From JAKFEW01 sp036675505 (GTDB lineage: Bacteria; Cyanobacteriota; Sericytochromatia; S15B-MN24; JAQBPE01), in NCBI GenBank assembly GCA_036675505.1, contig JAKFEW010000117.1, positions 1 to 38,720 on the forward strand: a stretch of 38,720 nucleotides of DNA, in the 5' to 3' direction. Position numbers and translations under genes: made by a program. Within the stretch, counting starts at the first letter, position 1. Each line of letters begins with the position of its first letter. The notes under the pieces are model-generated. The model was not told the DNA's origin. It ran no database searches and was given only the letters and a program-made list of their open reading frames with translations. Below are positions 24,683 to 32,240 of this stretch, one piece after another.

Positions 24683-25540
24683 TCAGGCCTCGGCGGAAGC
24701 CGTCTCCTGGACGACCATGGCGGCGAAGGCCGCGGCCAACCGGCGCGTGATCGGGCCTGGTCCACCGAGGTCGCGTCCGTTCAGGCCGGCCACCGGCATG
24801 ATCTCCATCATCGTGCTCGTCAAGAAGGTCTCGCTAGCGCGCTCGAGCTCCACGAACGGCACGTCGCGCGCCTCGCAGACGATGCCGCACGCCGCGGCCG
24901 CGCCGATCAGCCGCTCGCGGGTGATGCCAGGCAGAATGCGGTGGTCGGCGCGCGGCGTCACCAACTTGTCATCCACCACCAGGAACACGTTGCAGCTCGT
25001 GCCCTCGGTGACGATGCCCTCACGCACGAGCAGCGCCTCGTAGGCGCCGAGCCGGCGGGCCTGCTCCTTGGCGAGCACGTTGGCGAGAAGCGAGATCGTC
25101 TTGAGGTTACAGCGGGCCCAGCGCTCGTCGGGCAGCGTCACCACCTGCACGCCGGCGTCCTTGAGCGCAGGGTCGCTGGGCCGCATGGCCTGGACCCAGA
25201 CCAGCACCGAGGGCGGCGTGTCGGCCGGGAAGAGGTGGTTGCGCCGCGCCGCGCCGCGCGTCACCTGGATGTAGACCTCGGCGTCGGTGAGGCCTGCGCG
25301 GGCGAGCAGGTCTTCGGCGATCGCCCCGAAGCGCGCCTCCTCGAACGGCAGCGGCAGCTCGATGCCGGTCGCGCTGCGACCGAGCCTGGCGAGGTGGTCC
25401 GGGGCCGCGAACAGGCGGCCGCCGTAAGCGCGGATCACCTCGTACACGCCGTCCGCGAAGAGGTAGCCACGATCCTCGACCGACACGCGCATCTCGGCCA
25501 GCGGCGCGACCTGCCCGTCGAGCCAGGCGAGGGCCGTCAC
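24683..25540 (-). CDS. dat: D-amino acid aminotransferase (class IV PLP)
   Basis: The 285-aa fold-type IV aminotransferase is close to the usual 280-285 aa of D-alanine aminotransferases. The PLP lysine is Lys147 (CNLKTISLLANVLAK) and the ring-nitrogen Glu is Glu179 (VTEGTSCNVF). The Arg-x-His pair (Arg100, His102 in RRNHLFP), which binds the alpha-carboxylate in D-enzymes, supports D- rather than branched-chain L-amino acid specificity. It converts D-amino acids and 2-oxoglutarate to 2-oxo acids and D-Glu, feeding cell-wall or catabolic use. It starts at GTG 25540, overlapping the upstream gene's stop as GTGA, so the two are coupled. The open frame extending upstream is a shadow. Confidence 0.88.
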   Translation of the reverse strand: MTALAWLDGQVAPLAEMRVSVEDRGYLFADGVYEVIRAYGGRLFAAPDHLARLGRSATGIELPLPFEEARFGAIAEDLLARAGLTDAEVYIQVTRGAARRNHLFPADTPPSVLVWVQAMRPSDPALKDAGVQVVTLPDERWARCNLKTISLLANVLAKEQARRLGAYEALLVREGIVTEGTSCNVFLVVDDKLVTPRADHRILPGITRERLIGAAAACGIVCEARDVPFVELERASETFLTSTMMEIMPVAGLNGRDLGGPGPITRRLAAAFAAMVVQETASAEA

Positions 25541-26556
25541 GACGGCCGCCCCGCCGGGTAGGCGGCGAAGTAGCGCACCGGGATGTCGGCCACCGTCCTG
25601 AGCCCGGGCGCCGCTTGCACGACCAGCGGGATCGCGTTGACCACCGCCGCGGCCGTCGCGAGGTCGCCGTGGGTGCCGCCGGGGATGGTGAGCGTGAGGT
25701 CCGGCACGCCGCGCAGGGCGATCGTGTCGGCCGGCTCGGGCGCCCCCACGTACATCTCGAGCGTCAGCGCGAGCACCGTCTCGCCGCCCTGGGTCGCGAG
25801 GCACACCTGGCGGACGCCCGCGACCTGCCCGGGCTCGACCGCGAGGAACTCCGTCGTGACGCGCGTCGTCGCGATCACCGGCTCGATCGTCTCGGTGATG
25901 GCGTCGATCCTGAGCCCCCAGCCGTCCGCGATCAGCGCGGCGGACTCAGGCAAGCCGTGGTGCTTGATCCGGCCCGCGGCGACCTCGGCACGGAAGGTCG
26001 CCTCGTCCATGCCAGCCCCGACCTTCTTCTGCAGCGGCAGCCGGCGCCGCCCGGCGTCGACCACGCGGGTGATCGTCGCGCCGTCCACGCGCTGGCAGAC
26101 CGACGAAAGGGTGAGCACGAGCTTGTCCATCACGAAGCCGGGGTTCACGCCGGTGCCGTGCAGGGTCGCGCCGTGGCCGCGGGCGGCCTCGTCGAGCTCG
26201 CGCGCGAGCGCGGGGTGCTTGCGCAGCGGGTAGGCCAGCTCCTCGCAAGTCGAGACCACGTTCTTGCCGGCCGCGAGGCAGGCGATGAGCTGGTCCTTCA
26301 CCGTCGTGAGGTAGCTGCCCGTGCAGTGGACCACGACGTCGGCCGGCGTCTGGAGCGCCCTGGCGGCGTCGGCCTCGACGACCACGCCGAGGCTCCGGCT
26401 AAGCCCGACCACCTCGCCCACGTCCTTGCCGGCCTTGGCGGGGTCCGCGTCGATTGCCGCCACGATCGTGGCGTTCGGCTTGTCGGCGATCAGCTTGCCG
26501 ATGGCCGCCCCGATGGGGCCGAGGCCGAACAGGATGACGCGAAGACCGGCACTCAC
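25537..26556 (-). CDS. 2,4-diaminopentanoate dehydrogenase-like NAD(P)-dependent amine dehydrogenase
   Basis: The 339-aa protein has an N-terminal Rossmann site GLGPIG (11-16) and a DapB-like C-terminal half. The segments VHCTGSYL and GTGVNPGFVMD are typical of 2,4-diaminopentanoate dehydrogenases and their broader amine-dehydrogenase relatives, often annotated as dihydrodipicolinate reductase. The true substrate is unknown here; no other ornithine-fermentation genes are present. It starts at GTG with GGAGG eight bases upstream (26569-26565) and overlaps the D-aminotransferase by 4 nt, so both probably act on related amino acids. The Shine-Dalgarno site lies only a few bases beyond the terminator of the preceding DUF4331 unit, leaving little room for a separate promoter. 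Confidence 0.75.
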   Translation of the reverse strand: MSAGLRVILFGLGPIGAAIGKLIADKPNATIVAAIDADPAKAGKDVGEVVGLSRSLGVVVEADAARALQTPADVVVHCTGSYLTTVKDQLIACLAAGKNVVSTCEELAYPLRKHPALARELDEAARGHGATLHGTGVNPGFVMDKLVLTLSSVCQRVDGATITRVVDAGRRRLPLQKKVGAGMDEATFRAEVAAGRIKHHGLPESAALIADGWGLRIDAITETIEPVIATTRVTTEFLAVEPGQVAGVRQVCLATQGGETVLALTLEMYVGAPEPADTIALRGVPDLTLTIPGGTHGDLATAAAVVNAIPLVVQAAPGLRTVADIPVRYFAAYPAGRPS

Positions 26557-26572
26557 GCGGGGTTCCTCCAGA

Positions 26573-26603
26573 CAGCAAAAACGGGCGCCCGGTTGGGCGC
26601 CCG
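26573..26603 (-). terminator. Intrinsic terminator after the DUF4331 gene pair
   Basis: A 9-bp G+C stem (CGGGCGCCC, loop GGTT, GGGCGCCCG; 26582-26603) is followed on the minus strand by TTTTTGC (26581 downward). It ends the DUF4331 unit 18 bp after its stop codon and sits directly before the Shine-Dalgarno site of the next minus-strand gene. Confidence 0.85.
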
Positions 26604-26621
26604 CAATGATACCAGACCGGA

Positions 26622-27440
26622 TCAGTTCGGGTCGGCGAGGTACGGGAAGTCCACCCGGAGCGCATGGTGGTTCGCTTCGTATGTGACGCCGTCGCTCTCC
26701 AGGCCTTCGATCCGGGCGACCGCGGGCGCGCCGCCAGGCACGAGCACCGCGAGGGTCGCATCCATCACGTCGTCTTTGATCATGCGGCCGCCAATCGGGA
26801 TCTTCTTGGTGGCCGAGAGGTTGGTGAAGGAGTTGGCATCGCCGCCCGCCGGGCTCACGTAGCCGCTCGTGATCGAGGTGTCGATGCGGATCACGTCCGG
26901 CAGGAACTGGGCCACGATGCCCGCGATCTGGGTCGCGTCGTTGCCGAGCGCCGTCAGCGTGCCGACGGCGTTGGTGCGGATCGGCTCGCCGGCGGCCGTC
27001 ATGTCCTTGTCGGGGCCGACCGAGTTCCAGGCGTTGAGCAGGGCGGGATCGCGAATCAGGCCCTCGTTGATCGCCGGGCGGGCGAGGCGCTCCACCTGGA
27101 TGTACTCCACGGCTGCGGGCGCAGACGCGGTGGGCGCCGTGCTCGTGACGGCCGCCGTGGTCGCGGTGGCCGTCGGGCTCGTGACGGTCGTCGGCGAGGC
27201 GGGCGGCGTGGAAGCCGGTGGCAGGGTGCCGGCCACGCTCGGCGTGACCGCGGGGGTGGCGGTGGCGCCGGTCTTCGGCGTCGGGCTCGCGGCCGCGGCG
27301 TCGGTCGGCTCGGCCGAGGGCTTCTTCGAGGCCTTCGGGTCGGTCGTGGGCGGGGTGGCGGGGTTGCCGGGGCAGCCTGCGACCAGCGCGACCAGCGCGA
27401 GCGTGGCGAGCGGGACGGTGAAACGGTTCAGCATCGACAT
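26622..27440 (-). CDS. DUF4331 C-terminal half, exported as a separate lipoprotein
   Basis: The protein is 272 aa from ATG 27440 (GAGGAG six bases upstream, overlapping the stop of the preceding gene; GTG 27443 is possible but too close). The signal ends LVALVAGC, so it is a lipoprotein. A Thr/Pro/Ala-rich tether of roughly 90 residues follows. The folded part (about 110-272) has motifs I associate with the second half of DUF4331 proteins: VERLARPAINEGLI, a DVIRIDTSI strand, GGRMIKDDVMDATLAVL and a terminal VDFPYLADPN. The first half is encoded by the adjacent upstream gene. Function of DUF4331 is unknown; the two parts presumably meet outside the cytoplasm. Confidence 0.8.
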   Translation of the reverse strand: MSMLNRFTVPLATLALVALVAGCPGNPATPPTTDPKASKKPSAEPTDAAAASPTPKTGATATPAVTPSVAGTLPPASTPPASPTTVTSPTATATTAAVTSTAPTASAPAAVEYIQVERLARPAINEGLIRDPALLNAWNSVGPDKDMTAAGEPIRTNAVGTLTALGNDATQIAGIVAQFLPDVIRIDTSITSGYVSPAGGDANSFTNLSATKKIPIGGRMIKDDVMDATLAVLVPGGAPAVARIEGLESDGVTYEANHHALRVDFPYLADPN

Positions 27441-27450
27441 CACGCGCTCC

Positions 27451-28227
27451 TCACTTCTTGACCGAGGCGGTGGCCCACACGTCGAACGTCGTCGACTTGA
27501 TGGTGCCCGTTTCCTGGAGATAGGGCCGCGGCACGCGCAGCGCGATGGTGAGCACGTTCGTGTCCTTCGTGAAGTCGTCGCCCACGGGCTTGAACGTGGG
27601 CAGCGGGGCCGGCACCGGGACCGAGGCGAGCGCGCCGCGTAGCTTGAAGAATTGGTTCACGTCGAAGAAGAACGGATCTTCGCGCAGGCCGGCGAAGAGC
27701 CGCAGCGTCTGCCCATCGGACGTGAAATCGTGGCTCGTCGGCGTCTTCGCGAGTGACCACGGCGTGGTCGTGATCGGGTTGCTCGCGGCGTCCTTGTCGA
27801 TCGTGGCCTGGGCCACCGTGTCCTTGATGACCGTGTAGGTGATCGGCTGCTTTTTGTTGGCGTCCGGGGCGCCGAACTCGAAGCGCATCGTGACGTTCGG
27901 CGCGGTGCGCGCGTCATCGTCGTTCTTCGAGCTGTCGCCGACGCGGCCGATGTTGATCTCGTAGCGGGCGTTGGTGCTGAAGTAGTATTCCTGCTGCGGC
28001 AGGCCGCCCGGGTTGCAGTTCAGGATGAAAACCATGCTGTCGGCCGCGGCCGCCGGGTTTTGATCCTTCTCCATGAACACGTAAACGTCCGTCAGGTTGA
28101 CGTTGGTGGCCTTGAGATCCGAGATGCCGTCGTCGTGGTCGGATGCCCGCGTGGGATTCACGGCGACGAGCGTGCCGACCGTGACGGCGCAGGCGAGGAG
28201 CGCCAACGCGGGGAGCTTTTGCTTCAT
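27451..28227 (-). CDS. DUF4331 N-terminal half, secreted
   Basis: The 258-aa protein has a Sec signal peptide (MKQKLPALALLACAVTVGTL..., likely cleavage near TRA-SD at 28-29). The mature start SDHDDGISD, the NLTDVYVFM strand, the MVFILNCNPGG strand, YYFSTNARYEINIG, the TMRFEFG strand, LFAGLREDPFFFDVNQFF and the end TFDVWATASV match the first half of DUF4331 proteins in order. The usual second half is missing here and is carried by the next gene, 10 bp downstream, whose Shine-Dalgarno site overlaps this stop. AAGGAGG six bases before ATG gives strong initiation. The DUF4331 family is commonly exported and uncharacterised. Confidence 0.85.
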   Translation of the reverse strand: MKQKLPALALLACAVTVGTLVAVNPTRASDHDDGISDLKATNVNLTDVYVFMEKDQNPAAAADSMVFILNCNPGGLPQQEYYFSTNARYEINIGRVGDSSKNDDDARTAPNVTMRFEFGAPDANKKQPITYTVIKDTVAQATIDKDAASNPITTTPWSLAKTPTSHDFTSDGQTLRLFAGLREDPFFFDVNQFFKLRGALASVPVPAPLPTFKPVGDDFTKDTNVLTIALRVPRPYLQETGTIKSTTFDVWATASVKK

Positions 28228-28311
28228 CGGGGACCTCCTTGGCGGACGTAACGCTTGGTCGTCCGCTGTCGGTCACTTACCCAGGCGGCCGTTCGCCGTA
28301 TCGGGCCCGGT

Positions 28312-28470
28312 TCAGGTGAACGCCACCAGCCACGCCACGCCCGCCGCCGCCAGGCCGACCGCGAACAGCGCGATGCTCTGCCACAGCCCGCCCAGCAGGT
28401 CGGGCGGCGGCGGCGGCGGCGGGGCCTGGGGAAATGGCGACGTGGGCGTCCTGCGCGGCGGCTCGGTCAT
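28312..28470 (-). CDS. 52-aa single-TM protein with proline-rich N-terminus
   Basis: This small frame starts at ATG 28470, 19 bp after the stop of the MFS transporter, with a GAGG about 7 bases upstream. The product begins MTEPPRRTPTSPFPQ, has a run of seven prolines (residues 17-23), then one hydrophobic helix of about 22 residues (roughly 31-52: SIALFAVGLAAAGVAWLVAF) and stops directly after it. It may be a small accessory subunit of the transporter. No family is recognised; support comes from the operon position, codon bias and a clean transmembrane segment. Confidence 0.5.
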   Translation of the reverse strand: MTEPPRRTPTSPFPQAPPPPPPPDLLGGLWQSIALFAVGLAAAGVAWLVAFT

Positions 28471-28489
28471 CACCAGGCCTCATACCCCA

Positions 28490-29809
28490 TCATGAGGCGG
28501 TCTGGAACTCCGACGTCGCGTCGTCGCCGGAGCGGTCACGCAGCAAGGCGCTCGCCACCAGGCCGATCGCCGCGAAGACCGCCATGAACGTGGCGATCGC
28601 CAGCGACGACCGGGTGGTCTCGTACAGCCACAGCGCGATCAGCGGCGCCGGGCCGCCCGACGTGATCGAAGCCAGCTGGTAGCCGAGCGACGCGCCGCTG
28701 TAGCGCAGCCGCGGCGTGAAGCTCTCGGCGATGAAGGCGGCCTGCGGCCCGTACTGCATGTCGTGGACCGGCAGCGACACCACGACCGCGATCGCCATGA
28801 GCGCCGCCTGGCGCGTGTCGAGCAGCGCGAAGTAGACGAAGCTGAAAGGGATCATCGCTGCCGCCCCCAGCATGACCATCCGCTTGCGGCCGATCACGTC
28901 CGAGACATGCGCCCAGAAGGGCACCGTGACCATCATCATGCAGGAGCCCACCATCACGAGGTTCAGCATGTCCTGGCGTGCCTGCCCGAGCACCCGCGTG
29001 CCGTAGTCGAGCACGAAGGTCGTGAAGATGTAAAACGGCGCCTGCTGGCCCGAGCGCGACAGGGCCGTGAGCAGCACCTCGCGCCACTGCAGCCGCAACA
29101 CCTCGCGCACCGGCCGCTCGACGATGCGGTTCTCGGCCTTCATCGCGGCGAAGACCGGCGTTTCCTCGACGCCCAGGCGGATCCAGAGCCCCACCGCGAC
29201 GAGGGCGAGGCTGAGGAAGAAGGGTACGCGCCAGCCCCACTCGAGGAAGGCGGGGCCTGCGAGCCACGAGGCGGCGGCGATCGCGGCGTTCGCGAGCACC
29301 AGCCCGAGCGCGACGCCGAACTGCGGCCAGCTCGCCATCAAGCCGCGGCGCCGGGTATCGGACCATTCCATCGCGAGCAGCACCGCGCCGCCCCATTCGC
29401 CACCCACGCCGATGCCCTGCAAGATGCGCATGACCACGAGCAGCACGCCGCCCCAGACGCCGATCGTGGCATAGCTCGGGATCAGGCCGATCATGAGGGT
29501 CGAGAGTCCCATCAACAGCAGCGTGACCACGAGCGTGGCCTTGCGGCCCACCCGATCGCCCCAGTGCCCGAAGATCGCCGCCCCCAACGGACGGGCCAGG
29601 AAGCCCACGAAGTAGGTGGAGAACGCGAGCAGCACGCCCGTGAACGGATCGCTCTGCGGGAAGAACAACTTCGGGAAGACCAGCGCGGCCGCGACCCCGT
29701 AGAGGAAGAAGTCGTACCACTCGATCGCGCTGCCCACCGCGGCGGCGGTGACGGCGCGAACCAGCTGGCGGCGGTGAACCTCGGGCGACCGCGGGGTCTC
29801 CGGGGTCAT
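28490..29809 (-). CDS. MFS transporter, metabolite:H+ symporter (MHS) type
   Basis: The 439-aa protein has 12 predicted membrane helices. The signatures GSAIEWYDFFLYG near the N-terminus, GHWGDRVGRK in loop 2-3, RILQGIGVGGEWGGAVLLAMEW and the second-half loop DVIGRKR mark the MHS subfamily (relatives of ShiA, KgtP, ProP and citrate carriers). These use the proton gradient to take up organic acids or zwitterions; the substrate cannot be read from the sequence. It starts 3 bp after the stop of the aminotransferase gene, so uptake of an amino or keto acid linked to that enzyme is plausible. A 52-aa membrane protein follows after 19 bp. Confidence 0.9.
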   Translation of the reverse strand: MTPETPRSPEVHRRQLVRAVTAAAVGSAIEWYDFFLYGVAAALVFPKLFFPQSDPFTGVLLAFSTYFVGFLARPLGAAIFGHWGDRVGRKATLVVTLLLMGLSTLMIGLIPSYATIGVWGGVLLVVMRILQGIGVGGEWGGAVLLAMEWSDTRRRGLMASWPQFGVALGLVLANAAIAAASWLAGPAFLEWGWRVPFFLSLALVAVGLWIRLGVEETPVFAAMKAENRIVERPVREVLRLQWREVLLTALSRSGQQAPFYIFTTFVLDYGTRVLGQARQDMLNLVMVGSCMMMVTVPFWAHVSDVIGRKRMVMLGAAAMIPFSFVYFALLDTRQAALMAIAVVVSLPVHDMQYGPQAAFIAESFTPRLRYSGASLGYQLASITSGGPAPLIALWLYETTRSSLAIATFMAVFAAIGLVASALLRDRSGDDATSEFQTAS

Positions 29810-29812
29810 GGC

Positions 29813-30988
29813 CTAGGTGCGCGCGGGGAGCAGCGCACCCAGCTGGGCGAGGCGCACCCGCGCGGCCTCGAGCGTCTCGGGCTTCTTCGGGAAGGCGAAG
29901 CGCACGTAGCGCGAGCCGGCCGGCTTGTCGGCGACGAAGCTCGAGCCCGGGACCACCGCCACGCCGACCTTCTCGACCAGGAACCGCGCGAAGGCCACGT
30001 CGTCGAGCCCGGTGTGGGCGATGTCGCACATCATGTAGTAGGCACCTTGCGGCATGATCGGCTTGAGGCCAGCCGCTTCGAGGATCTCGAACATCAGCGC
30101 GCGCTTCGCGCGGTAGGTCGCGAGCAGGTCGTCGTAGTAGCCCTGGCCGAAGCCCAACGCCGTGATCGCGGCCTCCTGCAGCGGCGCGGGCGCCCCCACG
30201 GTCAGGAAGTCGTGGGCCTTGCGGATGGCCCGCGTGAGGTGCTCCGGCGCGATCACGTAGCCGAGGCGCCAGCCGGTCACGGCGAAGGTCTTCGAGAGCC
30301 CGCTGATCGTGACGGTGCGCTCGGCCATGCCGGGCAGCGTGGCGATCGAGATGTGCTCGCCCTCGTAGACCATGTGCTCGTAGATTTCGTCGGTGATGGC
30401 GAGGGCGTCGAACTCCACGCAAAGCTCCGCGATCAAGGCGAGTTCGGCGCGGTTGAACACCTTGCCGGTGGGGTTGTGCGGCGTGTTCACCACGATCGCC
30501 TTGGTGCGCGGGCCGAAGGCGGCGCGCAGCTTGTCGGGGTCGATCGCGAAGCCGCGGCCCTCGAGCGGCACGAACCGCAGGGTGGCCTGCGAGAGGACGG
30601 CGTCGGGCCCGTAGTTCTCGTAGAACGGCTCGAACACGATCACCTCGTCGCCCGGGTCGATCACCGAGAGCATCGTCGCCATCATCGCCTCGGTCGCGCC
30701 GCAGGTGACGGTGATGTGGCGAGCCGGATCGACCCAGTCGAGGCCGTTGAAGCGCGCGGCCTTGCTCGCGATCGCGTCGCGCAGGCCGGGTGCGCCCCAG
30801 GTGATCGCGTACTGGTTCACGTCCGCCATCACGGCCCGGCAGGCGGCCTCTTTGAGGGCGAGCGGGGCCGGGAAGTCGGGGAAGCCCTGGGCGAGGTTGA
30901 TGCCGCCATGCTGGTTGCATAGGCGGGTCATCTCGCGGATCACGGACTCCGTGAAGCACTGGACGCGGTGGGCGGTGTGATCGCGCAT
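29813..30988 (-). CDS. Class I/II PLP aminotransferase
   Basis: The 391-aa cytosolic fold-type I aminotransferase has the Schiff-base lysine Lys233 (SGLSKTFAVTGWRLGY). Other cofactor residues include Asn172 (HNPTGK), Asp200 and Tyr203 (ITDEIYEH); the carboxylate-binding Arg lies in RYVRFAF near the C-terminus. The opening INLAQGFPDFPAP resembles the kynurenine/methionine/aromatic aminotransferase group (YbdL, KAT) more than AspC. ATG 30988 was chosen because GAGGAGG lies five bases upstream; an upstream ATG at 31021 lacks a ribosome site, and the long open frame beyond it is a shadow of genes on the other strand. It is first in a three-gene unit with the MHS transporter and a small membrane protein. 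Confidence 0.88.
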   Translation of the reverse strand: MRDHTAHRVQCFTESVIREMTRLCNQHGGINLAQGFPDFPAPLALKEAACRAVMADVNQYAITWGAPGLRDAIASKAARFNGLDWVDPARHITVTCGATEAMMATMLSVIDPGDEVIVFEPFYENYGPDAVLSQATLRFVPLEGRGFAIDPDKLRAAFGPRTKAIVVNTPHNPTGKVFNRAELALIAELCVEFDALAITDEIYEHMVYEGEHISIATLPGMAERTVTISGLSKTFAVTGWRLGYVIAPEHLTRAIRKAHDFLTVGAPAPLQEAAITALGFGQGYYDDLLATYRAKRALMFEILEAAGLKPIMPQGAYYMMCDIAHTGLDDVAFARFLVEKVGVAVVPGSSFVADKPAGSRYVRFAFPKKPETLEAARVRLAQLGALLPART

Positions 30989-31087
30989 GCGGACCTCCTC
31001 GGGGGTTTCTAGTTTTACCATGCCCCGTTTGCCGGGTAATGGATGTTCAGGGGCGGCCGCCTCGCGCCCCGGCCGCCGGAGGTCGCC

Positions 31088-32239
31088 ATGCGTTGCCCCG
31101 AGTGCAAGTCGCCGCATGAACGGCTCGCCACGGCCTGCGACGCGTGCGGCGCGGTGCTGGCCGTGGCGCCCGTGAAGCCGCGCACGGCGAGGTCGATCGA
31201 CGCGCCGGACCGCCCCACGCGGCCGATGCGGCCCGCCGGACCCGGGCCCGGCACCGGCGAGCTGCGCGCCCGCGTGCAAAAAAAGGGCGGGAACGAGCAC
31301 CCGATCAGCTTCTCCGGCGAGGGCCGGGCGCTCTTCGGGATGCACCTGATCAACCTGTTCAAGACGCTCTGTTCGTTCGGCCTCTACCACTTCTGGGCGA
31401 AGGTCGCGGTCCGGAAGTACCTCTACGCGCACGTCGAGTTCCACGGCGATCGCTTCGGCTACCATGGCCTCGGCCGCGAGCTGCTCGACGGCTGGTCGAA
31501 GGTCGCGGGCATCTTCTTCGCGATCGGCGGCTTGACGCTGCTCCTCGAGCTCGGCTTCAAGGTCAAGTTGGCGAGCCTGTTCGGCAACATCCTGTTCGGC
31601 CTCGTCAGCTTGCTGCTGCTGCCGGCGGCGATCATCGGCGCGAACCGCTACCGGCTGAGCCGGACTTCCTGGCGCGGCATCCGCTTCTCGTTCCATGGCC
31701 GCGTGAAGGAGTTCGCGCCGATGTGCGTGAAGGGCCTGATCTACTCGGCGCTCACGCTCGGGCTCTACCAGCCGTACTTCCAGACCAACGTGCGGCGATA
31801 CCTGGCCGAGCACACGTACTTCGGCTCGGCGCGCTTCGGCTTCGACGGCGACGCCCGGCCGCTGCTCGGCCCGTACGTGACCTGCATGCTGCTCTGGTTG
31901 CCCACCGGCGGCCTGATCTGGTTCTGGTACCGCGCCAAGCGCGACCGGCTGCTCTGGAACCACACCACCTTCAACGGCGCGCGCTTCGCGTGCGACGTGA
32001 CGGCCTACGGGCTCTGGAAGCTCACGGCCGTGAACCTGCTGCTCACGATCTGCACGCTCGGCCTCGCCAAACCCTGGGTCGACGTGCGCAAGCTGCGCTT
32101 CCTGTGCGAGCACGTGAAGCTGGTCGGGCCGCTCGACGTGGCGGGCATCTACCAGCAAGCGCAAGCCGCGACGGCGGCGGGCGAAGGCCTGACCGACTTC
32201 ATGGAGACGGGCTTCTTCGACATCGACGTGGGGCTCTAG
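31088..32239 (+). CDS. Zinc-ribbon DUF898 (YjgN-like) membrane protein
   Basis: The 383-aa protein starts with a zinc ribbon (Cys3/Cys6 and Cys17/Cys20: CPEC ... CDAC), then a disordered Pro/Arg linker. Two repeats of the DUF898 membrane unit follow, recognisable by the recurring pattern of short helices ending in LYHFWAKVAVRKYL, LYQPYFQTNVRRYL and AKPWVDVRKLRFL. About eight hydrophobic segments are present, so it is an inner-membrane protein. GGAGG (31078-31082) five bases before ATG 31088 fixes the start; an upstream in-frame ATG at 31043 lacks one. An M48 metallopeptidase begins 1 bp after the stop. DUF898 and M48 genes are commonly paired, and a joint role in membrane protein quality control is a reasonable guess. 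Confidence 0.88.
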   Translation: MRCPECKSPHERLATACDACGAVLAVAPVKPRTARSIDAPDRPTRPMRPAGPGPGTGELRARVQKKGGNEHPISFSGEGRALFGMHLINLFKTLCSFGLYHFWAKVAVRKYLYAHVEFHGDRFGYHGLGRELLDGWSKVAGIFFAIGGLTLLLELGFKVKLASLFGNILFGLVSLLLLPAAIIGANRYRLSRTSWRGIRFSFHGRVKEFAPMCVKGLIYSALTLGLYQPYFQTNVRRYLAEHTYFGSARFGFDGDARPLLGPYVTCMLLWLPTGGLIWFWYRAKRDRLLWNHTTFNGARFACDVTAYGLWKLTAVNLLLTICTLGLAKPWVDVRKLRFLCEHVKLVGPLDVAGIYQQAQAATAAGEGLTDFMETGFFDIDVGL

Positions 32240-32240
32240 C

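Noticed and set aside
28763..30922. A 719-codon plus-strand open frame opposite the MHS transporter and aminotransferase
   Set aside because: The opposite strand carries complete family signatures and ribosome sites; this frame is a G+C-bias artefact.
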